Below are positions 7,816 to 16,755 of a DNA stretch of 16,755 nucleotides, in pieces. The position numbers and the translations under genes are program-made. Numbering within the stretch: the stretch's first letter is position 1; each line of letters begins with the position of its first letter. The notes beneath the pieces are model-generated. The model was not told where the DNA came from. It ran no database searches and was given only the letters and a program-made list of their open reading frames with translations. The DNA comes from Isohypsibius dastychi (taxonomy: Eukaryota; Tardigrada; Eutardigrada; Parachela; Isohypsibiidae): assembly GCA_034696485.1 (NCBI GenBank), contig JAQIWT010000650.1, positions 1 through 16,755 on the forward strand, given 5' to 3'.

Positions 7816-10551
7816 CTAATCGCACATCATTGAAAACCATTTTGGAAAAAAGCGTACAACCGAAACACGAGATTCTCTTACTGAGAAAAGTTGCTTGTTC
7901 AAACACTGGAATGGCAAGTGTATAATTCGATTCGCATTGTGAGCCTCGGCAGGATTAGACATATAGTTATAAATATCCGTAGTTTGGATGGAGTTTTCCG
8001 GTGCGATTCGTACGGGATTCCACGCGAAATTCTGACGAACAACATTCCGTACCCGTCCAATGACGAACAGCCTTTTCCTTCCATTTAGTTCAATAGCTTC
8101 AATGATGCCATGGACTTCGATAACAATTACCGGTGTTTTTGTTTCCCAATATGCGTTGCAAATCGGATTTTTGAAGTGCTCTTGATCATAATTGAGAGAG
8201 TCCACCCGTATCCCGGTTGAAGTATATGCGTTCCGGTAAAAGCGTACATTTTGGTACAAGGCTTCCGTAAAATTTGTAACGGCGTACATTCTGATATCAT
8301 TGGCAACAGGAGCAATAGAAATTGGGAAAGCATATCCTCGCAGTGTAATTCCCCTCACACGTGCTCTTTGAATCATGAGCTGTTTTGCGGCTTGCTTGAA
8401 TAACATCTTGTTAGTTAACACCACATCCACCCGATGAGGTCCCGTAGTGATCAAGCTTAGCTCTCGGAATACATCCTCGTGTCCAAAATTCGCAAAATTC
8501 ATTAACGGTCCATAATTGTCATAGCATTTCGGAAGATGCAGCATTTGATGGAAATTATAAGTCATATAGTTTTTGCCGAAATAATCAGTTGCAAGCCACA
8601 TGAACTCCTGAATCAGTCTCGATGCTAATTCAGCCCTTCGATGAATGCAGTAAACTGGTCCATTTTCGGTTGTGGGGTCATATGAATCGGCTGCCAAGAT
8701 AGTGAAGAACCCGTACAGAGATCTGAGAAGGTGTCGTATTGCAGGATCCATCGATTTGTTAACAACATGATTCTCTTCACACAGTACGTGCAAATGGTAG
8801 ATAATAAAATGCATACATTCAGTCGCCTTCCAGTCGGAAGAATAACGCACGCCAGCCCGTGGGCGCCTGTAATTTGAAATTGAATATTTATCGAATTCCG
8901 AACAAATGCGTTAATACCGATGCGTATCCGAAGTGTAGAGTACGTCGTTTAATAATGGATCAAAAACGTTAGCGTCGAGAATATACATCCTCCTGTCATG
9001 TTGCCCCAGAGTTTTGCGGATTTCTGCATACGGAAACTCTTTTAGCTGAGTGCAGAACAAGATATTTAATAGCTGTTTCACGACGCCGATGAAAATATGC
9101 ATTGGATCGTGAGGGCATCCCTTGATTATATCAAAATGTTCCGAACCTTGAGAATAAAGAAAAAGAAAATGAGCGCCACGGGATCCCCCTCCCACGGGGG
9201 ATGGACAAATTATTAACATTAACTCACCAAGTACGAGCAGCCGGCTAGCTCTTCGAATACCGTAGAAACCTGTCGACAGTACTTGTGTTCGCTCATCCTC
9301 GTCCCCATTCTCCAACAACTCTCGTCTTTGATTTATAAATTCTCTCGTTTGGGCATCAGTCCGATCTTCAGCAAAAATGTTTTGAAAAGGATAAACTGTC
9401 GTCGAGCCTTTTCCCTGAACACCACATGTTAAACAACTCGTGCAGCCATATTGTCGATGATTATGAGCGTTAAACCCCATCCCATCACTCCTGGCCGGAA
9501 CATCAGCACTTAACATTCGCAGGAAAACTCCGCGCCGAACAGCATTTATAATAAAGGGTCCACGGTTCATCTCCTGAATTTGTTGAATAAAAATACGATT
9601 TAATACATCAGCCGGCGCTTTCTTCCACCCCAAACACAAGGCGCCGATGAAACTATGCGTATGACGCAGTTTCATTGGCAGGTTGTTTATGACGATATTG
9701 GTGATCCATAGTTGCTTCAGCCTTGAATTATTATGAGCCGGCGCACCGTCAAAAAAAACCGCCAAAGAAATATCACCATCAACGAAGCGTCCACTCTGCC
9801 AAGCATTACCGTGTCGTATATCCAACTTTCCGGCGGGGATTTCTGAATCAAAATAGGGGGCAACTGACGCATTCTCGAGAATGCAACGAAGATTAGTTTC
9901 CAAATCGAAGACGAAGAAATTTTGCCGGAAATGTTCTTTTTCCGTATCAGATATTTCAGGATCAGCAACACATTGACCGCATTCAGTCCTTTCCGTTTCT
10001 CCAGCGGCACCAAGGTAGTGATCGTGTTTCGCACAGAAATAGTGCTCAGTCCGTGAGTCGGTGTCGATATTAACTATCTTCTTCAAGGAATGAAAGGACG
10101 ATGGGAATAAATGTCCAAAAGGCAATATCCGATCCAGAAATTTCAACAGATGATCGATAACGACGTTAGCTAGATTGAATGACGTGATGAAGCTCAATAA
10201 ATCAGAAAGCGCTGCTCTGAATCCAATCCCGGCGTTATAATACAAGGGCTCAAATATATCATCATCTTCTTCCGCCACGAGTTCTTCTGCATCTCCAGGT
10301 ACGTAATGAAAGTTCAGTTCTTCCGGCAATTCCTCAACACGATTGTCATCAACGTGATTGATTATCCCGTTTCCAACAGCCTCATTTTGAACAAGCCCCA
10401 AGTTCGCTCCATCTACAAACGGAAATTTAAAGTACATGTCGATGAACACATGTATATACAAACCTCCTTGAATCAGAACAGTTCTTCTGGCTCGCCGCAT
10501 GCGACTGTTGATACCCTCTCTGCTCAATAAAGAAGACGGAATTTTCGGCAT
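7816..10551 (-). CDS. tnp2/CACTA-like DDE DNA transposase, apparently intact
   Basis: Three exons on the minus strand, 10551-9228, 9146-8918 and 8866-7816, give 867 residues with no internal stop. Residues about 170-195 form a Cys/His zinc-binding knot (C173, C191, C194). D268 lies in FFDGAPAH and D350 in ADVPAR. These two have the spacing and surroundings of the first catalytic Asp residues of EnSpm/CACTA-type tnp2 transposases. A Cys cluster (YGCTSCLTCG, C370-C376) and HDPMHIF follow. After the second intron there is a DUF4218-like region with MTYNFHQMLHL and GPL. Such enzymes cut and paste DNA between terminal inverted repeats. No terminal repeats or target duplication were found around it, so it may be an immobile or domesticated copy. 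The 81-nt first intron stays open if retained. The ATG at 10551 is the first in frame; the frame extends only four codons further upstream from a non-ATG codon. Confidence 0.8.
9147..9227 (-). other. In-frame intron with internal hairpin in the transposase gene
   Basis: The donor GTGAGT and acceptor TCTCAAG define an 81-nt intron that is a multiple of three and contains no stop. Retention would add 27 mostly hydrophobic residues before the HDPMH motif. Inside it, ATCCCCC (9183-9189 on the plus strand) and GGGGGAT (9196-9202) form a 7-bp stem with a 6-nt loop. Confidence 0.55.
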
Positions 10552-10820
10552 TCTTGGCAACAAACAAAAGTGATCCGAAAGACAGCCAAAGTGATCAAAA
10601 ACCGAAAGTTATCAAAAACCACAACAGACAACCAGAAACCATAACAAACGGTAACAGTGACCACTTTGGTAAGGTAACGACGTTACCTTACCAAATTTCC
10701 AAACAACGCACTCCTGTTGCTAATGCCTGGTATGGTGTCACTGCACTTCACATTATTCATTTTGCCACGTTGCGTTTCTTTCCGTTCCTGATCTCTCTTG
10801 TCCTTTTTTCAATTTCTGAC
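10552..10820. promoter_or_regulatory. Divergent promoter region between transposase and twelve-exon gene
   Basis: The 269-bp spacer separates two divergently read genes, so it should hold both promoters. It contains two direct copies of ATCAAAAACC (about 10597-10620), an AAGTGATC pair just before them, and a 31-bp palindrome at 10665-10695. No clear TATA box was seen. Confidence 0.45.
10665..10695. repeat. 31-bp perfect palindrome
   Basis: Arm TTTGGTAAGGTAACG (10665-10679), one central A (10680), then the exact reverse complement (10681-10695). Flanking bases do not pair. It is located 114 bp upstream of the transposase start codon and about 126 bp before the ATG of the divergent gene. It could be an operator-like site, a transposase binding site, or a cruciform. 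Confidence 0.9.
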
Positions 10821-13399
10821 ATGGAATCTCACTCCTCTTCTCCCTTCCGAACTCCGAGTCTTAATGATATACCCCGATCATCATCCCGAAGAAGTGATCG
10901 GTCAACATCATCGCAAGTTAAGAATGCCCCATCTCTCGTGGACTACGAAGATGACGAAATCTGCCATGCAGCCATCAAGAAATTCCATTTGGCAGCAAAA
11001 CGTGCGTTTCAACTTCTTGAACGATACATTAAAATATGTCTCGATCATAACGTAATATCTTTCCAGATGTTATCGTCATTCAAGCAGACGACAAAGGTGC
11101 TACGACATTGGACTTCCGGAAGACCCGATCGTATACAAAGTTCAAATTTGATATGACGAAAAACAACAGAAGACCACAGATGGATAGACTACTCGTTGGT
11201 GATTATGTTAGGAAGGACTGGATCATTGGGAAGTAAGAAATATACGAGAGATATATGACTCAGTGAAAAGAATTCTTTGTTACATTTCTCCAGGAAAGCT
11301 TCATCGTTCGAACACACTGTAATGGCGATTTTTGAAGCTGAAGAGATCTCCAAAGCCGATGATATGGTGAAACGTTTCAACACAGAACGATTCAAAGCTA
11401 TCAGCGTCAAAGTACAACTTCCTTGACTTTTCTGCAGTTATAAATCCATTATGTTTGTGGGTTTGTTTCTCTGTTTAGGTTGCGAGCCGGAAGTCGGAAA
11501 GTGTTGAGCGCGCAATGAACAATGCTTCAAATTCGCAGACTAACCAGGATCAGTCGACTCATGTCCAGTCCAACGAAACCATCAGTTCTGAGCCAGTTTC
11601 CGCAATTCCACCACAAAAACTCACCAATCAAGTCGGCGGCATTGAACGACGGCATTCTGGAAGTATGAGCCATTTCTTTAAAGTTGTTAATCGATGTCAT
11701 AAAAATTCTGTATTTTTCAGTCTGGCAACCCCAATTAGCTACTGGCAATCCGGAAGTGCCACTGAATGGCGAGATCCAACCCTGTGGGTCTGACAAGACC
11801 AAGCACAACCGTAGTGCCGCAGGAAATCACAAAAAACTTGGTGCTTTCCAACCTCCCCGAACGATCTCTGAGTTTAACAGTAAGCGATTAAATTTAATTG
11901 ATGGATTAAAATTTTGAAGCTCATCATTTTGTTACACTCCAATTCAAAAAGATTTTGTTTGAGCGCTTTAATGAGATCTTTGAATTAGGAACCAATTCTG
12001 GTGCAGCAGCGGATCCAGCTGACAACGGTCTAAATGAATCAGAAGTCCCGATCACCGACGGAGGTAATCGAAATCCAGGGTCCCCTATCCCATTCGCTGC
12101 ATTTGCTGCATTTTCCGGTATATTTACATTTTATTCTGCATTCGAAATTTCTAGATTAATGTTCTAAGAAATGAGTAATTGGTTTCTCACAGGGACACCT
12201 TCCGATGGACCTTCAACTTCACGTGGATTCGGTGCTGATGTGACAACGGAGGCCCCGTTTTCTGGCACATGCTCTCACGAGGGAAATGGAAGTCGGTCAG
12301 ATGGTAAGGAAATGTGTAGTATTGCTTCAAATTTAATTTTCATTTTTCAATTTTTAACCAGGTAATAAGAAAGATCACGTGACCGGAAGTAAGAGTATTT
12401 GTTTAGATATCATTTCGTATAATTAAAGTCCGATTTGATCATAGGTCAGACCAAGCAAACCGGAAATGTTCCTAAACCTGATGGTGGGTTTTTTTAATCC
12501 ACCGACTGTAATCAAAATAAATGTTAAAACCTTTTCAGATACTGTTATTCGACCGCAACCACTCGAGAAACGTTCCGTGCGCACCGACGAGGCATCGAAG
12601 AAAACATCTCTTCGAGGTATTTGTAAATTATTTGTCATTTGTAGCTTCCAATCATCAGAAAGCTTCTCCTTAGGAAACCTCAGACGCACTGATCTTTACT
12701 GGACGCGAGAAACACCAAAATCAATTCAGCTCGTCGAACATTTGAACGTTTGGATTTCCGAAGATCGTCTGGATGTGTTGGTCAATCAATTCGGTCCGAA
12801 GAAAACCAAGGGGAAACCGGAAAACCAGATTTGGAAATTCGTGTACCAGCTGTTCCTACACATGGTCGGAGGAAAACAAGCTCTGATCAAATACAAACAG
12901 ATGGGGAAGAATATCGGATCAGTTACCCTTCTGCAAGAACCGGATGCTGTAGACGCGATATGCAGTAAGTCTGTGAATATGGATAACATATTATGATGGC
13001 TCTATTTTCATTTCGTTAATCGTGCCATTTCTTCGTACAGCTTATGCCTCGAAGTTATTCGGTTTGAAGACAGGATGGCTGGACCACGAGCATGTTAAAG
13101 AAAAACTCAGTCAATTTGCTTGCGATATGTACAACAAAGAAATCCGCCCGACTCCTCGAAAATACAAGATGTCCGGAAATCGTCAGCGATCGGGAACAAG
13201 CACAATTCCTGACCTTCAGCATATCGCCACTCAAAACGGACAAGATGAGGAGGAGTATGATGCATCTCGAACAGATTTCCCGACAAACAGAAAACGTATA
13301 GGAGATGAAGATGCTATTGGATCTCCAAAACGGAATCATATTGACAGAAATGGAAGTCTCGATATCAATCCGGAGGAAAACACCGCTCAAAATCTGTGA
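10821..13399 (+). CDS. Unrecognised twelve-exon protein with modular linker
   Basis: I infer exons 10821-11001, 11067-11232, 11294-11411, 11479-11662, 11721-11879, 11989-12117 (or to 12063), 12193-12303, 12362-12388, 12445-12483, 12539-12616, 12674-12964 and 13041-13399, for 613 residues. The N-terminus is Ser-rich. Residues about 55-155 form a compact charged region with GDYVRKDWIIGKK. Next comes a long low-complexity linker rich in Ser, Gly, Pro and Asn. It is encoded by six exons that are all phase 1 on both sides and multiples of three. The C-terminal region of about 130 residues (LVEHLNVWISEDRL to CDMYNKEIRP) is compact, helical and basic, faintly like a BEN domain, and is followed by a charged tail with an NRKR basic patch. 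A nuclear DNA- or chromatin-binding role is possible but unproven. It is divergent from the transposase. Confidence 0.7.
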
Positions 13400-13665
13400 G
13401 TGACTAAGATTTTTTGTTGTTTCTGAATTGATGTGCTCTTTTAAGCACTTTGCATTTTGCTTGTTCCTTTTTCCCAGTATTAACTCATCTTTTTTGATAA
13501 CGGAAACCGTCAGATCTGGCCCAAATTGTTTTACACGTTTTGTTTGGAGCTGACACTGTAGTTGAGACTTTTGTGGACTGTTGGTAATGTGATATATTTG
13601 AAGAACTTTGTCGAATTAAGTTGAATTGTCTGTGCGAACGGCATCGTCAGTATACGGAATCAACT

Positions 13666-13671
13666 AATAAA
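13666..13671 (+). terminator. Polyadenylation signal of the twelve-exon gene
   Basis: AATAAA about 270 nt after the TGA stop, in AT-rich sequence. It is the best candidate for the end of that transcript. Confidence 0.5.
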
Positions 13672-13809
13672 ATTTGATTTATCTCTATCGTGGGATTTTA
13701 AAAATTTCATGAGGCCATGCAAATATTTAGCACTACAGTCTGCTCCGATTTCAAATCAAGACAATTTTCAAATCCCCAGCGGAATATGTGGCAAATGTGA
13801 AACAGGCCA

Positions 13810-14475
13810 GGCTTAACCGAATTCCTCACCAATCTCGAAGTCTCGATCTCTACCGCATTTGCCCACAATGTCGGTGACCTTGGTCTGAGCCGGATGCCGG
13901 ACGAATATCATTTTCTTAAATACACCAAAAATCGACCGAATCTCACATTCACGATCTTGATCGGGCCTCAGCCGAATCTGAAAATCCTGATTTGGCCGAA
14001 TCCTAAACGAATATGAACAGCAAAGGTTGACTGAATTCAGACCGAATTTCAGGATCTTAACACGAGCCGAATTTGAGGCGAATTTAAAAACCAATGCCTT
14101 GGACGAAATTTGGTCCAATGTCGGAACTCGAATGTTAGACGAAATTGTGGCGAATATCAAATTTCTTAGCTTGAGCGAATTATGGTCGAATTTCAGACTC
14201 TGAATTTAAGTCGAATTTGTAGCCAATGTGGCTGATCAAACTTGGCCGAATGTCCGTCGAAATACAAAAATGGCCAGATCAGTCGAATTCCAACGCAAGG
14301 TCATGCCGGACATATTAAGCGAATTTCAGCCGAAAGTCAATGTTTAAACCCCAGCCTGAGCTGTATCGAATGTCCATTCCAAAACTCATCCGAATATCAT
14401 CCAAAGCCCAGAATACACTTCAGGTCAGTCGCATCCGGACACTTAAGTCCGACTCCCGAATCTCACCCGAATATC
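13810..14475. repeat. Degenerate tandem array with 12-bp period
   Basis: A core CGAAT (often CCGAATTTC or CCGAATATC) recurs with spacings of about 11-12, 22-26 and 33-39 bp, which are multiples of one 12-bp unit. From 14029 to 14340 nearly every 12-bp slot holds a recognisable unit such as ACCGAATTTCAG or GGCGAATTTAAA. Copies are strongly diverged, and a few indels shift the register by one or two bases. Edges fade gradually. This is an old minisatellite. Confidence 0.8.
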
Positions 14476-14642
14476 TCTGGTTCATGGTTGAACCCATGCT
14501 CCAACCCCCCAATGAACTTGGATTTTACACTGGGGAAACTCAAACGCACCACAGTTCAAATAAACGTTTTAAAGCATAAAGTGTCACAAAGTGGCTCGAA
14601 CAAAGTTGTTTGAAAGAGAAAGAAGCTGACTTGATCGAACAA

Positions 14643-14654
14643 GGCCGCCATTTT
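14643..14654. promoter_or_regulatory. YY1-type motif
   Basis: GCCGCCATTTTG matches the consensus of the animal zinc-finger factor YY1/Pho (reverse complement AAATGGCGGC). It is located about 600 bp upstream of the Odd-skipped coding region. It is a single match, so function is only a suggestion. Confidence 0.35.
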
Positions 14655-15278
14655 GAACAAGTTGGTCAACGAGAAAGATTAATCGATTAAAGTTTACTTG
14701 TTCGCGCTGTCATCACAATATTGTTTGACTTTGAGAATGATGATGACATTTCAGTACATATTTGAAGGGAAGTTTATGACTTATGAAAGAAGGAAGCCAT
14801 AATGTTCGAGAGGGGATGATATTCAACACGCTTTTGTGGACTTACCGTTTTACGCTCTAACTTTATGAATATGCAGCTGTGTCAGCAGCGAACCGCCGCG
14901 CTTGACTTTTGAAAATGACTCGCTAACCTCTCTTGTCAAAATTGTCATCAAATCTTCTCCTCTCCTGCTCAGAATTCTCGCACAACACTCAAACATCGTT
15001 TTACATCATCACTCCGAAATAGAATTAACGATCAAATTGAGAGAAAAATATTTAAACTTTTGTGAATTCGTCACTGGGGTTGAGAGCTGAAAATCCGGTC
15101 ACACTTTAGTTGTCGGGAAGTTCACCTAGATCATACGTTTGGAAAGAAAATTGTGAACCGGTAAAAATAAAGAATTGCCGAAATTCATTCTTAACTCAAT
15201 TTCGATTAAAATATTTTCGGTGGGTAATTTTTGTCTTGTTTTTCAGATGCTGCAGTTCGAGCTCACGTGCAAGCCAGT

Positions 15279-16755
15279 ATGGCGGCTGCGGAATCAAACC
15301 ATGTAAGGCAACATTATGGAAAGGTCACCCCATCACCCGACACTTCACTTCCGGTCCAGTTCGACCTTCCGCGCCTCTGTGATCCCAAACAGCTTCCTTT
15401 CAGTCAACAACAAGCCGCTGCTCTCTCATTCCATCTCTATCAGCCATTCTTATTCCAGCAATTCTTCCGCCCATTTGGGAACCTATTTCCGGTCCAGCAG
15501 AACTTTCCCGCCATAACACAGCGTTTATGCCACCGGAAAGACGACTGTTCCTCGCCAGAATCCTCACCACTTCCGGTTGAAGAGAAGAAGCGCAAGTTTG
15601 ACTTTACGAGATTAGCGGATGAGATATTAAAGGAGCAAGAAGAAGATGGAAGGAGCTCATTTCCGGTTGATCGGATGTTGTACCAGAATCGGGAGAGTTT
15701 TGGGAATTCTGGGAAATTGTTCAAGAATAAATCAACGCGAGCTAGTCGACCGATGAAACAATATATTTGCCGATTTTGTGGAAGACATTTCACCAAGAGT
15801 TATAATTTGATGATCCATGAACGGACGCATACCGATGAGAGACCATTCCAGTGCGAAGTCTGGGACAAGGTGAGATTGTCTATGAATAAAATCATGTTGC
15901 ATGTTTTTATGAAATGTATATACAGTATATTTTATTCATTTTTTCGCAAGGTGTTATTTTTATTATTTTAATTGGTTTTTCGTTCTGCACCATGTTCTTA
16001 TGATTTTCGCTGCTTACGTTTTGGCCTTCCATTACATTCTTCGATTGTATTTCTGTCTGGTAATATTTTGTTAACGTTGGATTTTTCTGATTTTTTCTAA
16101 CTGTAAATTTTCAAAAATATGTTTCTTGTTTCCGAGACGTTGACTTTTGTATTTATATCGATTGATTTTTTCGGTGAAGAAATAAGTTGCGCGATAGATG
16201 TGCCACTTCGAATCTGTGTGCTCAATCTCTTTTTTTCTTTCAGATCATCTTCGGGATCAAAAATTCATCCATTTTAAAGAAAAGCCATTCAAATGCCCAG
16301 GTAAATAAGTGATGGAAAATGTCAGAATAAGCGTAGAATCGTGGTGAATCGTGGTGATTTCGTGTTGTAAGTCTGCCATTCGTGTACGAGCTACTGATGT
16401 TACTCACGTAATCTGTGTATCACAAAGAAAAAATTCGGTGCCACTGCCATTTAATACTGTTAGACTTGTTTTTTTTGCTTTAATTGAGATGAATTGAACA
16501 CCCTCTTTATTTCGTTGTTTTCTTGAAACTTCTTTTTTTTTAACAAAATTCTTACAATTAGCTTCCAGATTTCATTTTCATCTTGCTGTCATACTTGAAT
16601 TTATTGTTCGGTTTGAATGTCGGTTTGAATTCGTGTCAAACAACCCAAATGTGAGTGGATAAAATGTGTTGTTTTTCGGATTGCGGCAAAGGATTTTGTC
16701 AAAGTCGTACGTTAGCCGTACATCGAAATGTCCACAATCAAGACGCCACCTCCAT
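15279..16755 (+). CDS. Odd-skipped-related C2H2 zinc-finger transcription factor, 3' truncated by window
   Basis: The large exon 15279-15869 encodes 197 residues. [10 protein letters not shown] (about residues 104-112) matches the RFDFANLA motif of vertebrate OSR proteins. Finger 1 (C164, C167, H180, H184) and the [11 protein letters not shown] linker are nearly identical to Odd/OSR family members. Finger 2 starts at C192 but has Trp at 195 where the second Cys should be. Exon 16244-16300 gives DHLRD followed by Gln instead of the first zinc-binding His, then a FIH with the second His and KEKPFKC of finger 3. The last exon gives [19 protein letters not shown] and runs off the end. A 25-nt exon at 15926-15950 keeps the frame between the first two. 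Odd proteins regulate gut, kidney and segment development. The start is the first in-frame Met after an acceptor; a phase-1 upstream exon is also possible. It may be a functional gene with a changed middle finger, a decaying paralogue, or a sequence with errors. Confidence 0.85.
15926..15950 (+). other. Candidate 25-nt micro-exon in the Odd-skipped gene
   Basis: Preceded by ATACAG and followed by GTGTTA, it enters at phase 0 and leaves at phase 1, exactly what the flanking exons need (GAC AAG before, G plus AT to make the Asp of DHLRD after). It encodes YILFIFSQ, where the family has AFRRQ. Without it the next exon is out of frame. Confidence 0.45.
15951..16243 (+). other. Intron of the Odd-skipped gene
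   Basis: T-rich sequence with a strong acceptor (TTTTTTTCTTTCAG ending at 16243). If the micro-exon is not used, the intron starts at 15870. No other conserved coding segment was seen, in particular nothing encoding the family's AFRRQ. Confidence 0.55.
16301..16679 (+). other. Last visible intron of the Odd-skipped gene, acceptor unclear
   Basis: The donor GTAAAT at 16301 is good. The family-conserved continuation begins at 16680, preceded by TTTTTCGG rather than CAG. The nearest in-phase AG is at 16654-16655 and would add eight codons, reading VDKMCCFS, before the conserved DCGKGF. Confidence 0.55.

Larger units (their letters stand above)
13400..15278. other. Long intergenic region upstream of the Odd-skipped gene
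   Basis: No gene is supported across about 1.9 kb. It holds an AATAAA (13666-13671) for the upstream gene, the 12-bp periodic array (about 13810-14475), and a YY1-type GCCGCCATTTTG at about 14643-14654. A possible 5' exon/intron precedes the Odd-skipped coding region: donor CCG/GTAAAA near 15160 and acceptor TTTTTCAG ending at 15246. Short open frames here follow the repeat or are random. Confidence 0.6.

Noticed and set aside
7891-8333. Short frames overlapping the transposase 3' part
   Set aside because: They are in other frames of a clear coding exon.
7680-10820. CACTA-type terminal inverted repeats around the transposase
   Set aside because: I looked at both flanks and found no matching CACTA/CACTG ends or target duplication; the palindrome at 10665 has no partner on the left flank.
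13813-14613. Open frames on both strands in the 12-bp array
   Set aside because: The array unit is a multiple of three and lacks stops in some frames, so long frames arise without coding. No splice signals or domains were seen.
1-16755. CRISPR arrays, bacterial operons, tRNA or rRNA genes
   Set aside because: Introns and animal gene families show eukaryotic DNA, and I saw no cloverleaf with A/B boxes or rRNA-like segment by eye; a tRNA scan was not possible.

Overview
The window is animal nuclear DNA. Genes are split by many short GT-AG introns, mostly 51-170 nt with pyrimidine-rich acceptors. One gene encodes Odd-skipped-type C2H2 zinc fingers, which are bilaterian developmental regulators, and another encodes an ELAV-like protein with three RRMs. 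Gene density is high (seven or eight loci in 16.7 kb) and GC is moderate. This fits a compact-genome invertebrate, probably an ecdysozoan such as a nematode, tardigrade or small arthropod. I cannot fix the taxon from sequence alone.

Layout: (1) 354-2158, minus strand, an unrecognised gene of at least four exons. (2) 2335-4473, plus strand, divergent from the first: a gene, or two adjacent genes, made of degenerate helix-hairpin-helix (HhH) repeats that look like the N-terminal domain of polymerase beta/MUS81, with every intron in phase 1. (3) 5047-6404, plus strand, a six-exon ELAV-like protein with three RRMs. (4) 6961-7659, plus strand, a small two-exon protein whose N-terminal half resembles one repeat of gene 2 and whose tail is acidic. 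(5) 10551-7816, minus strand, an apparently intact three-exon DDE-type DNA transposase of the tnp2/CACTA-like kind, plus a short relic of a related transposase end at about 6680-6733. (6) 10821-13399, plus strand, a twelve-exon unrecognised protein with two compact regions joined by a low-complexity linker built from six symmetric phase-1 exons. (7) 15279 to the window end, plus strand, an Odd-skipped-related gene, truncated by the window edge. Its first and third fingers are well conserved but its second finger is damaged.

Non-coding structure includes a C17 tract, a G25 tract and a shorter G-rich run; a 31-bp perfect palindrome in the divergent spacer between transposase and gene 6; a degenerate tandem array with a 12-bp period, about 670 bp long, between gene 6 and the Odd-skipped gene; and strong over-representation of the hexamer CCGGAA/TTCCGG across the whole window.

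The genes do not form an obvious pathway. RNA-binding, DNA-binding-like, transposase and transcription-factor genes are simply neighbours. The most notable items are the HhH-repeat gene with one repeat per phase-1 exon, the symmetric-exon linker of gene 6, the degraded middle finger of the Odd-skipped gene, and the 12-bp array. All exon structures are inferred by eye from splice signals and reading frame, without transcript evidence.
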